DNA of 64,000 nt, from assembly GCA_031549415.1 (NCBI GenBank), contig JAVBPU010000004.1, forward strand, positions 1 through 64,000, written 5' to 3'. Source of the DNA: Limiplasma sp031549415. GTDB taxonomy: Bacteria > Bacillota > Clostridia > Christensenellales > Aristaeellaceae. This document shows positions 43,807 through 52,649 of this stretch, one piece after another. Numbering within the stretch: the first letter of the stretch is position 1; the number at the start of each line of letters is the position of its first letter. A program made the position numbers and the translations under genes. Under the pieces are notes generated by a model. It saw only the letters and a program-made list of their open reading frames with translations, was not told the origin of the DNA and ran no database searches.

Positions 43807-44928
43807 ATGAAATTACAAGCCCCTTTTGTTTTCCTTGCCACCGCCGCCTTTGGCCTGGAGGGCGTGGTATCCGGCGAGCTGAAACGCATGGGTCTCCCCG
43901 CCAAAGCGGAGCAAGGCGGCGCACGGTTTGAGGGCAGCTTTGCCGATGCCTTCCGGGCCAATTTGTGGCTGCGGGCGGCGGACCGGGTGCTGTGGGTGCT
44001 GGCGGAAAAAGAAGTACGCAGCTTTGAGGACTTATACCAGCTGGTGTCCTCCGTGCCTTGGGAAAGCCTTTTGTCCAAGGAAGCCGCCTTCCCCGTCAGC
44101 GGCAAATGCGTCCGCAGCCAGCTTATGAGCGTGCGGGATTGCCAGGCCATCAGCAAAAAGGCCATTTGCAACCGCTTGCAGGCCCATTATCAAATCACCC
44201 GGTTTCCCGAAACCGGGGTGACCTATCCCATTGATGTTTCCATCCACAAGGACATGGCCCGCGTCACCCTGGACATGAGCGGCGAGGCCCTAAACCGCCG
44301 GGGCTACCGCACCTGGAACGGCGAAGCGCCCCTGCGGGAAACCCTGGCCGCCGCTTTGGTGGATATCAGCCCCTGGCGGGTGGGCATGCCGCTGTTTGAC
44401 CCCTGCTGCGGCACCGGCACTTTGCTGATTGAGGCGGCCATGAAAGCCGGTCGACGAGCCCCGGGCCTGGTGCGCGACTTCGCCTGCGAACGCTTTGGCT
44501 TTATGCCCAGCAAGGAAATGGCTGCCCTGCGCCTCTCCGCCCAGGAAGCCTATCAGCCGGAGGCGGCCATGAGCATCGGCGGCAGCGACATTGACCCGGA
44601 GGCGCTCACTTTGTGCAACAGGCACATCAGCCAGGCGGACTGTGAGGGCAAAGTGACGGTGGCCCTGGGGGATTTGCGCCAGGTGCAGCGGCCGGAACCC
44701 CGGGGCGTGTTTTTAACGAACCCTCCCTATGGGGAGCGGCTCAGCGACAAAGCCACATGCCAAGCCCTTTACAAGGAGCTAGGCGCGCTGCTGCGCAGGC
44801 ACCCCGGCTGGCAAATGGGCGTCATCACCTCTGAGCCCGGCTTTGAGCGGTACTTTGGCCGCCGGGCCAGCGCCAAGCGCCGCTTTTACAATGGGCGGCT
44901 GGAATGCGAGTTTTTCATATATCAGTAA
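43807..44928 (+). CDS. THUMP-domain RNA methyltransferase (RlmL/YpsC-like)
   Basis: The protein has 373 residues. The N-terminal ferredoxin-like/THUMP domain (about 1-155) recognises RNA. Then the Rossmann-type N2-guanine methyltransferase: DPCCGTGTLLIEAA (SAM motif I, about 198) and the catalytic TNPPYGERL (about 300). Related enzymes methylate G2445 of 23S rRNA. ATG with AGGAGAG upstream. Single-gene transcript between a divergent promoter and the MITE copy. Confidence 0.9.
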   Translation: MKLQAPFVFLATAAFGLEGVVSGELKRMGLPAKAEQGGARFEGSFADAFRANLWLRAADRVLWVLAEKEVRSFEDLYQLVSSVPWESLLSKEAAFPVSGKCVRSQLMSVRDCQAISKKAICNRLQAHYQITRFPETGVTYPIDVSIHKDMARVTLDMSGEALNRRGYRTWNGEAPLRETLAAALVDISPWRVGMPLFDPCCGTGTLLIEAAMKAGRRAPGLVRDFACERFGFMPSKEMAALRLSAQEAYQPEAAMSIGGSDIDPEALTLCNRHISQADCEGKVTVALGDLRQVQRPEPRGVFLTNPPYGERLSDKATCQALYKELGALLRRHPGWQMGVITSEPGFERYFGRRASAKRRFYNGRLECEFFIYQ

Positions 44929-45006
44929 GCGCATATATCCATAAGTGTAAGTTTCATTAGCGAAAGCGGCCTATGTGGAAGCAACATAGCGCAAGCGGCG
45001 TAGGCC

Positions 45007-45167
45007 TAGAGCAAATTCCGAAAACGTAGCAATAGGATTTGCGAGAGATTTTTCCCTGGCGCTCAGCCGAGGAAGGGAGGCATAGTGGGGCTATGCTGAC
45101 CGGACGAGGCAACGCGCCTGGGGAAAAGATCCGCTAAGACTGTGCTATGTTTTCGGAATTTGCTCTA
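45007..45167. mobile_element. 161-bp palindromic MITE-like element, copy 2
   Basis: Perfect terminal inverted repeats TAGAGCAAATTCCGAAAAC and GTTTTCGGAATTTGCTCTA (19 bp); the same internal arms as the other copies. On the minus strand its first bases TAG form the stop codon of rimI (45165-45167). Differences from the copy at 27082 are scattered single bases. Confidence 0.82.
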
Positions 45168-45650
45168 AGCCTCCTCAAAACCCTCCTGCACCTCCGGCAT
45201 GTTTTGGCAGACCATCAGCAGTGCGTCTTCCCCATTGTCTTCGTAGTAGCGCTTGCGCAGGCCTAGCGCCACAAACCCCAATTGCTCATAGAGCTTTTGC
45301 GCCGCCACATTGCTTTTGCGCACTTCCAGCGTCATATACTGCACGCCCAGGTTGGCGGCATACTGTTGCAGCGCGGCGGTGAGGGCTTTGCCAATGCCCT
45401 GGCCGCGCCATTCCTTCGCCACCGCCACATTGGTGATATGCCCTTCCTCAAAAACCATCCAGGCCCCGGCATAGGCGATGATCTTTCCCTCTTGCTCCGC
45501 CACCAGGTACCGGGCGCAGGGGTTTTTTTCCATTTCGTCTTGAAAACTCTGAAGGCTCCAAGGGGTGGCAAAGGTCTCCTCTTCCAGCTGGTGCACCTGG
45601 GGCACATCGGCCAAAACCATGCGGCGGATGTTGTACCGGGCTTCGCTCAT
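45165..45650 (-). CDS. rimI: Ribosomal protein S18-alanine N-acetyltransferase
   Basis: The protein has 161 residues, GNAT fold: VPQVHQLEEETFATPWS start, acetyl-CoA loop EWRGQGIGKAL, and EVRKSNVAAQKLYEQLGF. RimI acetylates the N-terminus of S18 and is often next to tsaB. Start: the ATG at 45650 overlaps the tsaB stop as ATGA. The stop codon comes from the MITE end. Confidence 0.93.
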   Translation of the reverse strand: MSEARYNIRRMVLADVPQVHQLEEETFATPWSLQSFQDEMEKNPCARYLVAEQEGKIIAYAGAWMVFEEGHITNVAVAKEWRGQGIGKALTAALQQYAANLGVQYMTLEVRKSNVAAQKLYEQLGFVALGLRKRYYEDNGEDALLMVCQNMPEVQEGFEEA

Positions 45651-46369
45651 AGGCTTTCCGCCTTCTTGCCCGCCGCTTCCCGGGCCCGTTCCGCCTGGGG
45701 CGCGCGCAGGTACTGGGGCTGCAAGGCCAGGTAATCCACAGCCTTTCCTGCTTTCGCGGCCACGTCCGCCAGCAAGGCCACACTGGCCGGGCGCAAATAG
45801 GCCAGATGGACAGGCAAAAAAAGGGCCCGCTCCCCCAGCAGCGATTCCAGCGCTGCCCGGTAGGGCACTGCCCCATCGCCCAGAAAGCAAAGCTTCTGGC
45901 CGCCTCCCGCCACCGCCAGGGCCGCTTCTACAAAGCACTCCAAGGTTTCCGCCCGGTTTGCCAGCTTGCGCACCGGCGGCATGCCGCCCAAAAAAGCCGC
46001 GCCGTACACCTGCCCGGCCCGGGCATCCTGGATGGGACAGAGCAACGCTTCCACAGGGCCAGCCCCAGCGGCCAAGGCTTCCAGGGCATCCACCCCCACA
46101 CAGGGCTTCCCCGCCCCATGGGCCATGCCTTTTACCGTGCTGACCCCGATGCGCACCCCGGTAAAGGAGCCGGGGCCTGTCACAGCGGCATATATGTCGA
46201 TCTCTTCCAGGGCCAGGCCGCTACGGCGGAAGGCTTCCTCCACCATGGGCATCAGGTTCACGGAATGGGTCATGCGGTTCACCGCCACGCCCTCGTAGGC
46301 CACCTGCCCCTGGCGCAGCACCGCCACCCCTGCCACCGGCCCGGAGGTATCAACCGCCATCAGATTCAT
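45647..46369 (-). CDS. tsaB: tRNA t6A biosynthesis protein TsaB
   Basis: The protein has 240 residues, ASKHA fold: LMAVDTSGPVAGVAV start and the loop GPGSFTGVRIGVSTVKG. It forms a complex with TsaD and TsaE that makes t6A at A37 of ANN-decoding tRNAs. I start it at the ATG at 46369; an ATG two codons earlier is too near the GAGGG site. tsaD is not in the window. Confidence 0.92.
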   Translation of the reverse strand: MNLMAVDTSGPVAGVAVLRQGQVAYEGVAVNRMTHSVNLMPMVEEAFRRSGLALEEIDIYAAVTGPGSFTGVRIGVSTVKGMAHGAGKPCVGVDALEALAAGAGPVEALLCPIQDARAGQVYGAAFLGGMPPVRKLANRAETLECFVEAALAVAGGGQKLCFLGDGAVPYRAALESLLGERALFLPVHLAYLRPASVALLADVAAKAGKAVDYLALQPQYLRAPQAERAREAAGKKAESL

Positions 46370-46416
46370 GGGCATTCCCTCTTCTCTTTGCTTGCCCTGC
46401 GCATGTTGCGTTTCCG

Positions 46417-46863
46417 TTATAATCCCGTAACCGGAGGAAACCCTCCCATAGGCTCCAGGGTGATCTCCCGCCCATTTTCCCCGATGGGCCGCAAGCTCAC
46501 CCGCAAATGCCGCTTTGGAATGGCTTCCTCCGCCTGGGTGGGCCATTCCACCACGGCCACCCCATTCCCTTCCAGGTATTCTTCCATGGAAAGCTCGTAA
46601 AGCTCCTCCGCGCCCGCCAGGCGGTACCAATCAAAATGATACAGGGGCAACCGGCCGGATTCATACACCTGCAAAACCGTAAAAGTGGGGCTGGTGACGG
46701 GTCCCTCCACCCCCAGCCCCGAGGCAATGCCCCGGGTTAATTCACTTTTGCCCGCGCCCATGTCTCCAAACAGCAACAGACAGTCGCCCGGTGCCAGCTG
46801 CGCCGCCAGCTTTTCGCCCAGCTGGCGGGTCTCCCGTGGGCTTCGGGTCACAAACCGCATCAT
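46417..46863 (-). CDS. tsaE: tRNA t6A biosynthesis ATPase TsaE
   Basis: The protein has 148 residues. P-loop GDMGAGKSELTRG, GPVTSPTFTVLQVYE and HFDWYRL motifs. ATPase of the t6A complex. ATG with AGGGG. It lies ten bases after ribU, so the FMN riboswitch of ribU may affect it too. Confidence 0.94.
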   Translation of the reverse strand: MMRFVTRSPRETRQLGEKLAAQLAPGDCLLLFGDMGAGKSELTRGIASGLGVEGPVTSPTFTVLQVYESGRLPLYHFDWYRLAGAEELYELSMEEYLEGNGVAVVEWPTQAEEAIPKRHLRVSLRPIGENGREITLEPMGGFPPVTGL

Positions 46864-46873
46864 ACACTTACCC

Positions 46874-47503
46874 CTAGGGCTTTATGGGCTGACGGCGGCT
46901 CATTCCCATCACCCGGCCGTGCAGCAGAGGAGAAAGCGGCTTATACATCAGAATGCCTAAAAGGCTGATAACCGCCCATTTGCCGATGTTAAAGGGCGCT
47001 GTGATATAGAACACAAACTCCCACACCGAGCTGATGGAATCAATCAGCGCCTGCCCCATCCCGATGATTTGCTCCACCGGCATGTGGAACATGGTGCCAT
47101 AGAAGGGAATCATCACATACACATTGGTAAAGACTCCCACAAGGCTGGCCACAACAGCCCCCACGATCATGCCGATGACGGCCCCTTTTCTGCTCTTGTT
47201 TCTTTGGTAGATCAGCCCGGCAGGTAGCACCATGCCCAGGCCCACCACAAAATCCGCAAATTCGCCCACAAACAGGCTGCTGCTGTGCAAGCAGCCCAGC
47301 AGACTCTTCACCAGCAAAATCCCCGTTCCCCAGAGGGGGCCCAGGGCAAAGGTGCCAAGCAACACCGGAAGGTTGCTAAAATCCAGCTTGTAAAACAGCA
47401 CCACCGGGATTTCCAACAGGAACAGGATGGACGCAATGGCTGCCAAAATGGCCGCCACCGTCATTTTTTGAATCGTCTGCGTCTTTTTTGCCGTGTTTGT
47501 CAT
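46874..47503 (-). CDS. ribU: Riboflavin ECF transporter S component
   Basis: The protein has 209 residues with five to six membrane helices. IPVVLFYKLDFSNLPVLLGTFALGPLWG carries the family's typical substrate-binding L1 region. It binds riboflavin and works with a shared EcfT-EcfA module not in the window. ATG with GGGGAGGA. The FMN riboswitch directly upstream supports the specificity. Confidence 0.92.
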   Translation of the reverse strand: MTNTAKKTQTIQKMTVAAILAAIASILFLLEIPVVLFYKLDFSNLPVLLGTFALGPLWGTGILLVKSLLGCLHSSSLFVGEFADFVVGLGMVLPAGLIYQRNKSRKGAVIGMIVGAVVASLVGVFTNVYVMIPFYGTMFHMPVEQIIGMGQALIDSISSVWEFVFYITAPFNIGKWAVISLLGILMYKPLSPLLHGRVMGMSRRQPIKP

Positions 47504-47525
47504 AGATGATTCCTCCCCAACAAAA

Positions 47526-47556
47526 TTGCCCCCGATGGCTTCAACATCAGGGGCAA
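47526..47556 (-). terminator. Expression-platform hairpin of the FMN riboswitch
   Basis: Arms TTGCCCCTGATG and CATCGGGGGCAA with one mismatch, followed by TTTTG on the minus strand; 23 bases before the ribU start. Either a terminator or a ribosome-site sequestering element. Confidence 0.7.
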
Positions 47557-47581
47557 CAACGCATGGCGAAATGCGGCTGCT

Positions 47582-47722
47582 CTTCTTTCATCCAGACTTT
47601 GGCCATGGGACCCATGCGCCAATCACTGTCGGCCCTGGATTTTCACCAGATCGGCCCGAAGGAATGCTTCCTGCGGGTTCGCGGGCTATACCGCCGGTAG
47701 GGAATCTCACCCTGCCCCGAAG
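47582..47722 (-). ncRNA. FMN riboswitch (RFN element)
   Basis: Minus-strand aptamer with the conserved GGGCAGGGTGAGATTCCC, CCGGCGGTATAGCCCGCGA, GATCTGGTGAAAATCCAG and AGTCTGGATGAAAGAAG blocks in the right order, forming the six-helix FMN aptamer. FMN should turn ribU off. Confidence 0.97.
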
Positions 47723-47748
47723 ATGCCATCTACTAGCTTCTCATGATG

Positions 47749-47777
47749 ATGATACCACGGTTTGCAACTTCTGTCAA
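47749..47777 (-). promoter_or_regulatory. Promoter of the FMN riboswitch-ribU transcript
   Basis: Minus-strand TTGACA (47772-47777), exactly 17 bases, TATCAT (47749-47754). The -35 box overlaps the galK stop codon. Confidence 0.85.
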
Positions 47778-49075
47778 TTCTTGCTCAGGTCCAAATAAGC
47801 CGCGCCATCCGGGCGGATATCCAATACATTGCAACTGCGGGAACCAAAAACCGCCTCCATGTCCTTCACAAAAGTATCCAGCTCTTTTTGGGGCACAAAA
47901 TTCAGCGTGGTGCCCGCAAAGCCGCCGCCATGCACGCGCCAGGCGCCCCGGCCCTTTAATTTGTCCTCCGCCAGCATCAGCGCCAGGGCCAGCTCCTGGC
48001 CTACTGTTTTGGTGTGTACGTTTTGCAAATAGGAAAAGCTGCTTCTGCCAGACTCGATCACGGTTTGCAGGAAGCCTTCCAAATCGTCATGCTGCAGAGC
48101 CTCCATTTCGTCCACCACCCGCCGGTTCTCCTCAAAAAAATGGGCGGCGCGGAGAATGGCCCGGTCCGGGCTCTGGCAGGTCAGCTCTTTGCGCAGTTTG
48201 GGGATGTTTTGCATGAACTGCTCCTGGCGCACCTTGCGCAGGTTCTTTTCCCCAAAGAACGCGGCCACCGCCCGCATTTCCTCTGGAATGGCGGCATATT
48301 CGGGGGTCAAATCATCGTGGCTGCCGCCGGTGTTCACCACCACCAGCACCATGTCCCGCAGGGCAAAGTCATAGTCGATTTCGGTGATCTTGGCCGCGTC
48401 GTCCTTAAAATCAATGAAGGTCAGGCCGCCCACGCTGCTGGCGGTCTGGTCCATCAAGCCGCTGGGCTTGCCAAAATATACGTTTTCCGCATATTGCGCA
48501 ATTTGCGCCCGCAGCTTGGCGTCCATAGTCCAGCCGTTGTAGAGCACGTCAAAAATTGCGCAGACCAGCACCTCAAAGGCGGCGGAAGAGCTGAGGCCGC
48601 TGCCGGCCCGCACCGTGGAGGTGACCACCGCGTCAAACCCGCCGATGGCATGCCCCAGCGCCTTCATTTTGGCCGCCACGCCGCGAACCAAAGCGGCGGT
48701 GGCGCCCTTTTCCCCTTCCACGATGTCCAGGTTGCCCAGGTCCATTTCCAAAGGCTCGTAGCCCTCGCTGAACACGCGCACCTTTTGGTCCCCTCGCTGG
48801 CTGACCCCAGCCAGGGTGTCCAGGTTGATAGCAGCCGCCAATACCTTGCCCTTGTTGTGATCCGTATGGTTGCCGCCAATTTCCGTGCGGCCCGGCGCGC
48901 TGACCAGCAGCACCGGCCCCTCCGCGTTCACCAATTCCTCATGGCGCTTCAAGATGTGCGTATACCGCGCGATCTGCCCCACCAGCATGCCGTCCCTTTG
49001 CCCATACAATCGGGTAAGGGCTTTCATCACCGCGGGGGTTTTGAGCTGCCGGATCATCTGCGCATATTGGCTCAT
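47774..49075 (-). CDS. galK: Galactokinase
   Basis: The protein has 433 residues. GHMP-kinase motifs: APGRTEIGGNHTDHNKGK (sugar specificity), VRAGSGLSSSAAFEVL (ATP loop), and HGGGFAGTTLNFV near the C-terminus. It phosphorylates galactose at C1. It is longer than the usual 390 residues, mainly at the N-terminus. The ATG at 49075 or 49081 can serve; the ribosome site is weak. It lies 22 bases after the solute-binding-protein gene. Confidence 0.9.
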   Translation of the reverse strand: MSQYAQMIRQLKTPAVMKALTRLYGQRDGMLVGQIARYTHILKRHEELVNAEGPVLLVSAPGRTEIGGNHTDHNKGKVLAAAINLDTLAGVSQRGDQKVRVFSEGYEPLEMDLGNLDIVEGEKGATAALVRGVAAKMKALGHAIGGFDAVVTSTVRAGSGLSSSAAFEVLVCAIFDVLYNGWTMDAKLRAQIAQYAENVYFGKPSGLMDQTASSVGGLTFIDFKDDAAKITEIDYDFALRDMVLVVVNTGGSHDDLTPEYAAIPEEMRAVAAFFGEKNLRKVRQEQFMQNIPKLRKELTCQSPDRAILRAAHFFEENRRVVDEMEALQHDDLEGFLQTVIESGRSSFSYLQNVHTKTVGQELALALMLAEDKLKGRGAWRVHGGGFAGTTLNFVPQKELDTFVKDMEAVFGSRSCNVLDIRPDGAAYLDLSKN

Positions 49076-49097
49076 TGGCATTCCCAGCTTTCTTTGG

Positions 49098-50618
49098 TTA
49101 TTGGTTTGCAGGGGCAAAACCGTCATAGACCTGCTGCCAGAAGGCGGCCATGTCCTCCGCGCCCCGCTGGCGAAGTCCTGCGGAAAACGCCTCAATCCTG
49201 TCCGGGGTTAGCTCCCACTGGCCCAGCACAAAACGGGCAAAGGCGCTATCCACATACGGCCCCAGTTCCGCTTGCCACGCGGCGGCCCGCTCGCTTTGCT
49301 TTTCGTCCAGCACGATATCGGGAAAGGGCCTCACCACAAAGGGTTGCAGCTTTTCCAGCTCGCCATTGATGCGCACCACTCCGTCCTCCGCAAAGCGGTT
49401 GTAAAACGCCTGCGGGAACAGCCAGGGCATATTGCCTGTGTCCGATACACTCATATCCTGGAGGGAAGGCGGCGCACCGCCCTCCATGCCCGCCCACTGC
49501 CAGCGGCCCTCCTCATCCAGCAGGTAATCCACGCCTTCTTCCCCCGCCATGGCCTGGATGGCCCCTTCAGGCGTATAGAGAATATCCACCCAACGCAAAA
49601 GGGCCCCGGGGTCCTCGCAGGCGGAGGTAATGGCAAAAACGCCCCGCATCACCGATCCGTACAAATCCCGGTAGATTTGCTTGCCACCATAAGCCAGGGG
49701 AGGCATCAACACATATTCCTGGCTGCTTTCGTAGCGCGTCAAGGTCAATGGATTGGGTCCGAAAAACACCCCGTAGACCGCCGGGGCCTTTTCCTCCGTG
49801 GAAGTGCGAAACATGTCCACGGCAAAAAACCCGTTGGGGTCCAGCAACTTTTCTGTATACAGGCCCCGCAGATAACCAAGAAGGTCCAGGAAGGACGTTT
49901 CCATGGGCCAACAGCGGACCTGGCCGTCCTCCACATACACATTGTAATCATTCACCGCCACGCCAAAGGCATGGGACAAAAACTTCAAGTCCCACACCCC
50001 CAAAAAGGACAGGGGGATTTCGTCCTGCTTGCCGTTTTGGTTAGGGTCCCGCTGCTGAAAAGCCCGCAGGGTTTCCGTGAGGCTTTCCCTGTCTGTGGGC
50101 ATGGGCAACCCTAGGGTGTCCAGCCATTGTTGGTTGATCCACATGGCATTTTGCACGGGAAGGGGCGCAAGGGAGGGCAGTGCGCCGATCTTGCCGCCGG
50201 GCAGCGTGATGGCCTTCATCCACTCCGGGTTCTGCGTCAATAAGGCCCAGAGGTGGGGAGCGTTTTCTTCCAGCAGCGGCTTCAAGTCGATGATCTGGCC
50301 GCTCTGCGTATAGCGCAACAGCTCCTGGGTGGTGAGCTCCGCCTTCAAAAGCACGTCCGGTAGCGGGCCGCCTTCAAACATCTTCCCTTTGGCCGCCTGC
50401 CACGCGGAAAAATCCGTGTACTGGTCAAAGGTAAAGTGGATACCGGTCTGTTTCTCCATACGCGAAAAAAAAGCGTTGGTCTCCCAGCGATGGGAACTCT
50501 CGTCCCCATCAAACCCCGCCATGGACATCTGTATGGGTTCTGCTGCCCCTGTAACAAAGGGCAACAGCAGCATAAACCCAACCGCACAGGCCAGCCAACC
50601 CAACGCACGTCTTGGCAT
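49098..50618 (-). CDS. Extracellular solute-binding protein (family 1), orphan
   Basis: The protein has 506 residues. Signal peptide (about 1-25, ACAVGFMLLLPFVTGAAE). The mature part resembles family-1 sugar-binding proteins: KQTGIHFTFDQ, GGPLPDVLLKAELTT and the YGGKQIYRDLYGSV region. There is no lipobox cysteine and no permease or ATPase gene nearby, so the importer must be encoded elsewhere. ATG with AAGGAGG. Co-transcribed with galK, which suggests an oligosaccharide containing galactose (inference). Confidence 0.78.
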   Translation of the reverse strand: MPRRALGWLACAVGFMLLLPFVTGAAEPIQMSMAGFDGDESSHRWETNAFFSRMEKQTGIHFTFDQYTDFSAWQAAKGKMFEGGPLPDVLLKAELTTQELLRYTQSGQIIDLKPLLEENAPHLWALLTQNPEWMKAITLPGGKIGALPSLAPLPVQNAMWINQQWLDTLGLPMPTDRESLTETLRAFQQRDPNQNGKQDEIPLSFLGVWDLKFLSHAFGVAVNDYNVYVEDGQVRCWPMETSFLDLLGYLRGLYTEKLLDPNGFFAVDMFRTSTEEKAPAVYGVFFGPNPLTLTRYESSQEYVLMPPLAYGGKQIYRDLYGSVMRGVFAITSACEDPGALLRWVDILYTPEGAIQAMAGEEGVDYLLDEEGRWQWAGMEGGAPPSLQDMSVSDTGNMPWLFPQAFYNRFAEDGVVRINGELEKLQPFVVRPFPDIVLDEKQSERAAAWQAELGPYVDSAFARFVLGQWELTPDRIEAFSAGLRQRGAEDMAAFWQQVYDGFAPANQ

Positions 50619-50671
50619 GAAGCGCCTCCTTGGAAAGTTCGTGCCCGGGCCCGTAGGCCCTGATCGGTTTT

Positions 50672-50699
50672 ATTATACTGTTTTTCTCTTGTTTTGCAA
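50672..50699 (-). promoter_or_regulatory. Promoter of the solute-binding protein-galK pair
   Basis: Minus-strand TTGCAA (50694-50699), 16 bases, TATAAT (50672-50677). Confidence 0.65.
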
Positions 50700-50743
50700 A
50701 GCCTTTTTCAATGCCTGCTCATGGCCGTTTCATTGGGCGCTTT

Positions 50744-52468
50744 TCAAGGCGTTCCAAACCCTTGAGAAAAGACGGGCTCCTGAGAAAGGCAGGCTAATAC
50801 CTCCTCCTCCACGATGGCTTCCCGCTGCAACAGCAGGCAAGTCAAGCGGTTCCAGGCTGCCCGGTGGGTGAAAAGCACCTTTTTGGCCAATTCATAGCCG
50901 CATTGCAGCCATTGCTGGGCCGCCTGGTCCCGCCTGGACTGGGCAAAAAGATACAGCATGTCCCCCTGGGGCAGCATGCCCCATTCGCACACCATACGCC
51001 GGGCCAGCGCCGCGGCCTTCTCAATATCGTTGGCCGCCCCGGTGCTGACCAAATCCGCGCCGTAGGAAATCTCCTCTGCTGCGCGGCCTGCCAGGGCCAC
51101 GGCGATGTGATACAGCAATTCCTGTTTGGAATGGAACATCTTTTCCGGCTGAATGGCCATGCTGTACCCCGCCGCGCCTTTGGAGGAGGGCACGATGCTC
51201 ACCTTGCGGATATGGCTGTCCGGCAGCAGAAAGAAGGTGGCCAGGGCATGGCCGGCCTCATGGGCGGCGGTAATTTCCCGCTCCCGCTCCACCGCATACC
51301 CGCTTCGCCGGTCCGCGCCGCAAAGCAACACATCATAGGCCATGTCCACATCCTCTTTGCAGATGGTTCTGGCATTCCGTTTGGCCGCGATGATGGCGGC
51401 CTCGTTCAATACACTTTCCAGCCTGGCGCCGGAAAACAGGGCTGTCTGCGCTGCCAGGGCCTGCAAGGAAACAGTTTCATCCATGGGCTTCCCCTGGGAG
51501 TGCACCTGCAAAATTTTCACCCGCTCCTCGTATCCGGGAAGGGGCACCTCAATTTGCCTGTCAAACCGGCCTGCCCGCAGCAGCGCCTCGTCCAGGGTGT
51601 CAATCCGGTTGGTGGCGGCCATCACAATGATGCCCTCCTGATCCCGGAAGCCGCTCATCTCCGAAAGCAGGGCGTTTAGGGTCTGTTCCCGCTCGTCGCT
51701 GGTATTGTCCCGCTTTTTGCCAATGGCGTCAATTTCATCAATGAAGATCACCGCCCGGCCCGCTTTGCGCGCCTTGGCAAAGAGGGTGCGTACCCGGCTG
51801 GCGCCCACGCCCACGTACATTTCCACAAAGTCCGCGCCGTTGACGGCGAAAAAGGGCACCCCCGCTTCCCCCGCCAGGGCGCGGGCCATCAGCGTCTTGC
51901 CTGTGCCCGGAGGGCCATACAGCAGCACGCCCCGGGGAATTCTGGCCCCATAAAGGCTATACTTTTCCGGCGATTGAATGAAGCTGACCAAATCGCGAAG
52001 GCTATCCATGGCCTCCTCATTGGCCGCCACATGGGCAAAACGGGTGGCAGGCGCGGTTTTTTCACTCTCCATGGTTCCCTTGCCCAGAACTTCCGTGCGG
52101 CCCTGCTTGCGCTTGCTCATGAAGCCTAAACCACCCACCAGCACCAAAAAAGCCAGCGGCAGCAACCCGTTGCCCAGAGGGCTTTGCTCCGTAACAGCAA
52201 CCCCTTGAATCAGCAACGATTGTTTGAAAGACTCGTTGCGCGGGTTATCAAACTGAAAAAGAGCCCCGGACTTGGAGGTGGCGGTGAGCATGGCCGCATC
52301 GGAAAAAGCCACGCTTGCCACTTCCCCGGCCCTCACCCGTTGCAAAAACGTTTGATACGAAACTCTTTCCAGCGGTGCGCTTTGGTTTTGCCAAAACAAA
52401 AACCCCAGCATGGCAATCAGCGCCGCCAGCACACAAAACCGAAAGGCTCTTTCGTACTTGGCTCGCAT
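50744..52468 (-). CDS. ftsH: ATP-dependent zinc metalloprotease FtsH
   Basis: The protein has 574 residues, on the short side. Two membrane helices (about 10-27 and 100-117) flank a short external domain; AAA module with GPPGTGKTLMARALAG (Walker A), IFIDEIDAIG (Walker B) and the second region of homology; zinc site HEAGH (near 410). It degrades membrane and regulatory proteins. Start: ATG at 52468 with GGAGG eight bases upstream; a GTG three codons before is less likely. Divergent from the PBP gene. Confidence 0.92.
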   Translation of the reverse strand: MRAKYERAFRFCVLAALIAMLGFLFWQNQSAPLERVSYQTFLQRVRAGEVASVAFSDAAMLTATSKSGALFQFDNPRNESFKQSLLIQGVAVTEQSPLGNGLLPLAFLVLVGGLGFMSKRKQGRTEVLGKGTMESEKTAPATRFAHVAANEEAMDSLRDLVSFIQSPEKYSLYGARIPRGVLLYGPPGTGKTLMARALAGEAGVPFFAVNGADFVEMYVGVGASRVRTLFAKARKAGRAVIFIDEIDAIGKKRDNTSDEREQTLNALLSEMSGFRDQEGIIVMAATNRIDTLDEALLRAGRFDRQIEVPLPGYEERVKILQVHSQGKPMDETVSLQALAAQTALFSGARLESVLNEAAIIAAKRNARTICKEDVDMAYDVLLCGADRRSGYAVEREREITAAHEAGHALATFFLLPDSHIRKVSIVPSSKGAAGYSMAIQPEKMFHSKQELLYHIAVALAGRAAEEISYGADLVSTGAANDIEKAAALARRMVCEWGMLPQGDMLYLFAQSRRDQAAQQWLQCGYELAKKVLFTHRAAWNRLTCLLLQREAIVEEEVLACLSQEPVFSQGFGTP

Positions 52469-52649
52469 AGACCGCACCTCCGTTTTCTAACTGCTTCAAA
52501 GTATACAAGATGCGCTTTGTATAAGTAAATGGTAGTTATTGACGCACTTTCCATGGTTGCTAGCGTTGCTTCCGGCACATAGTATGCAAGAAGAAATTGC
52601 GGCAGGAATGGCTCCGTCCACGAAGGCCCGCCGCATGTGGGGTGGAAGC

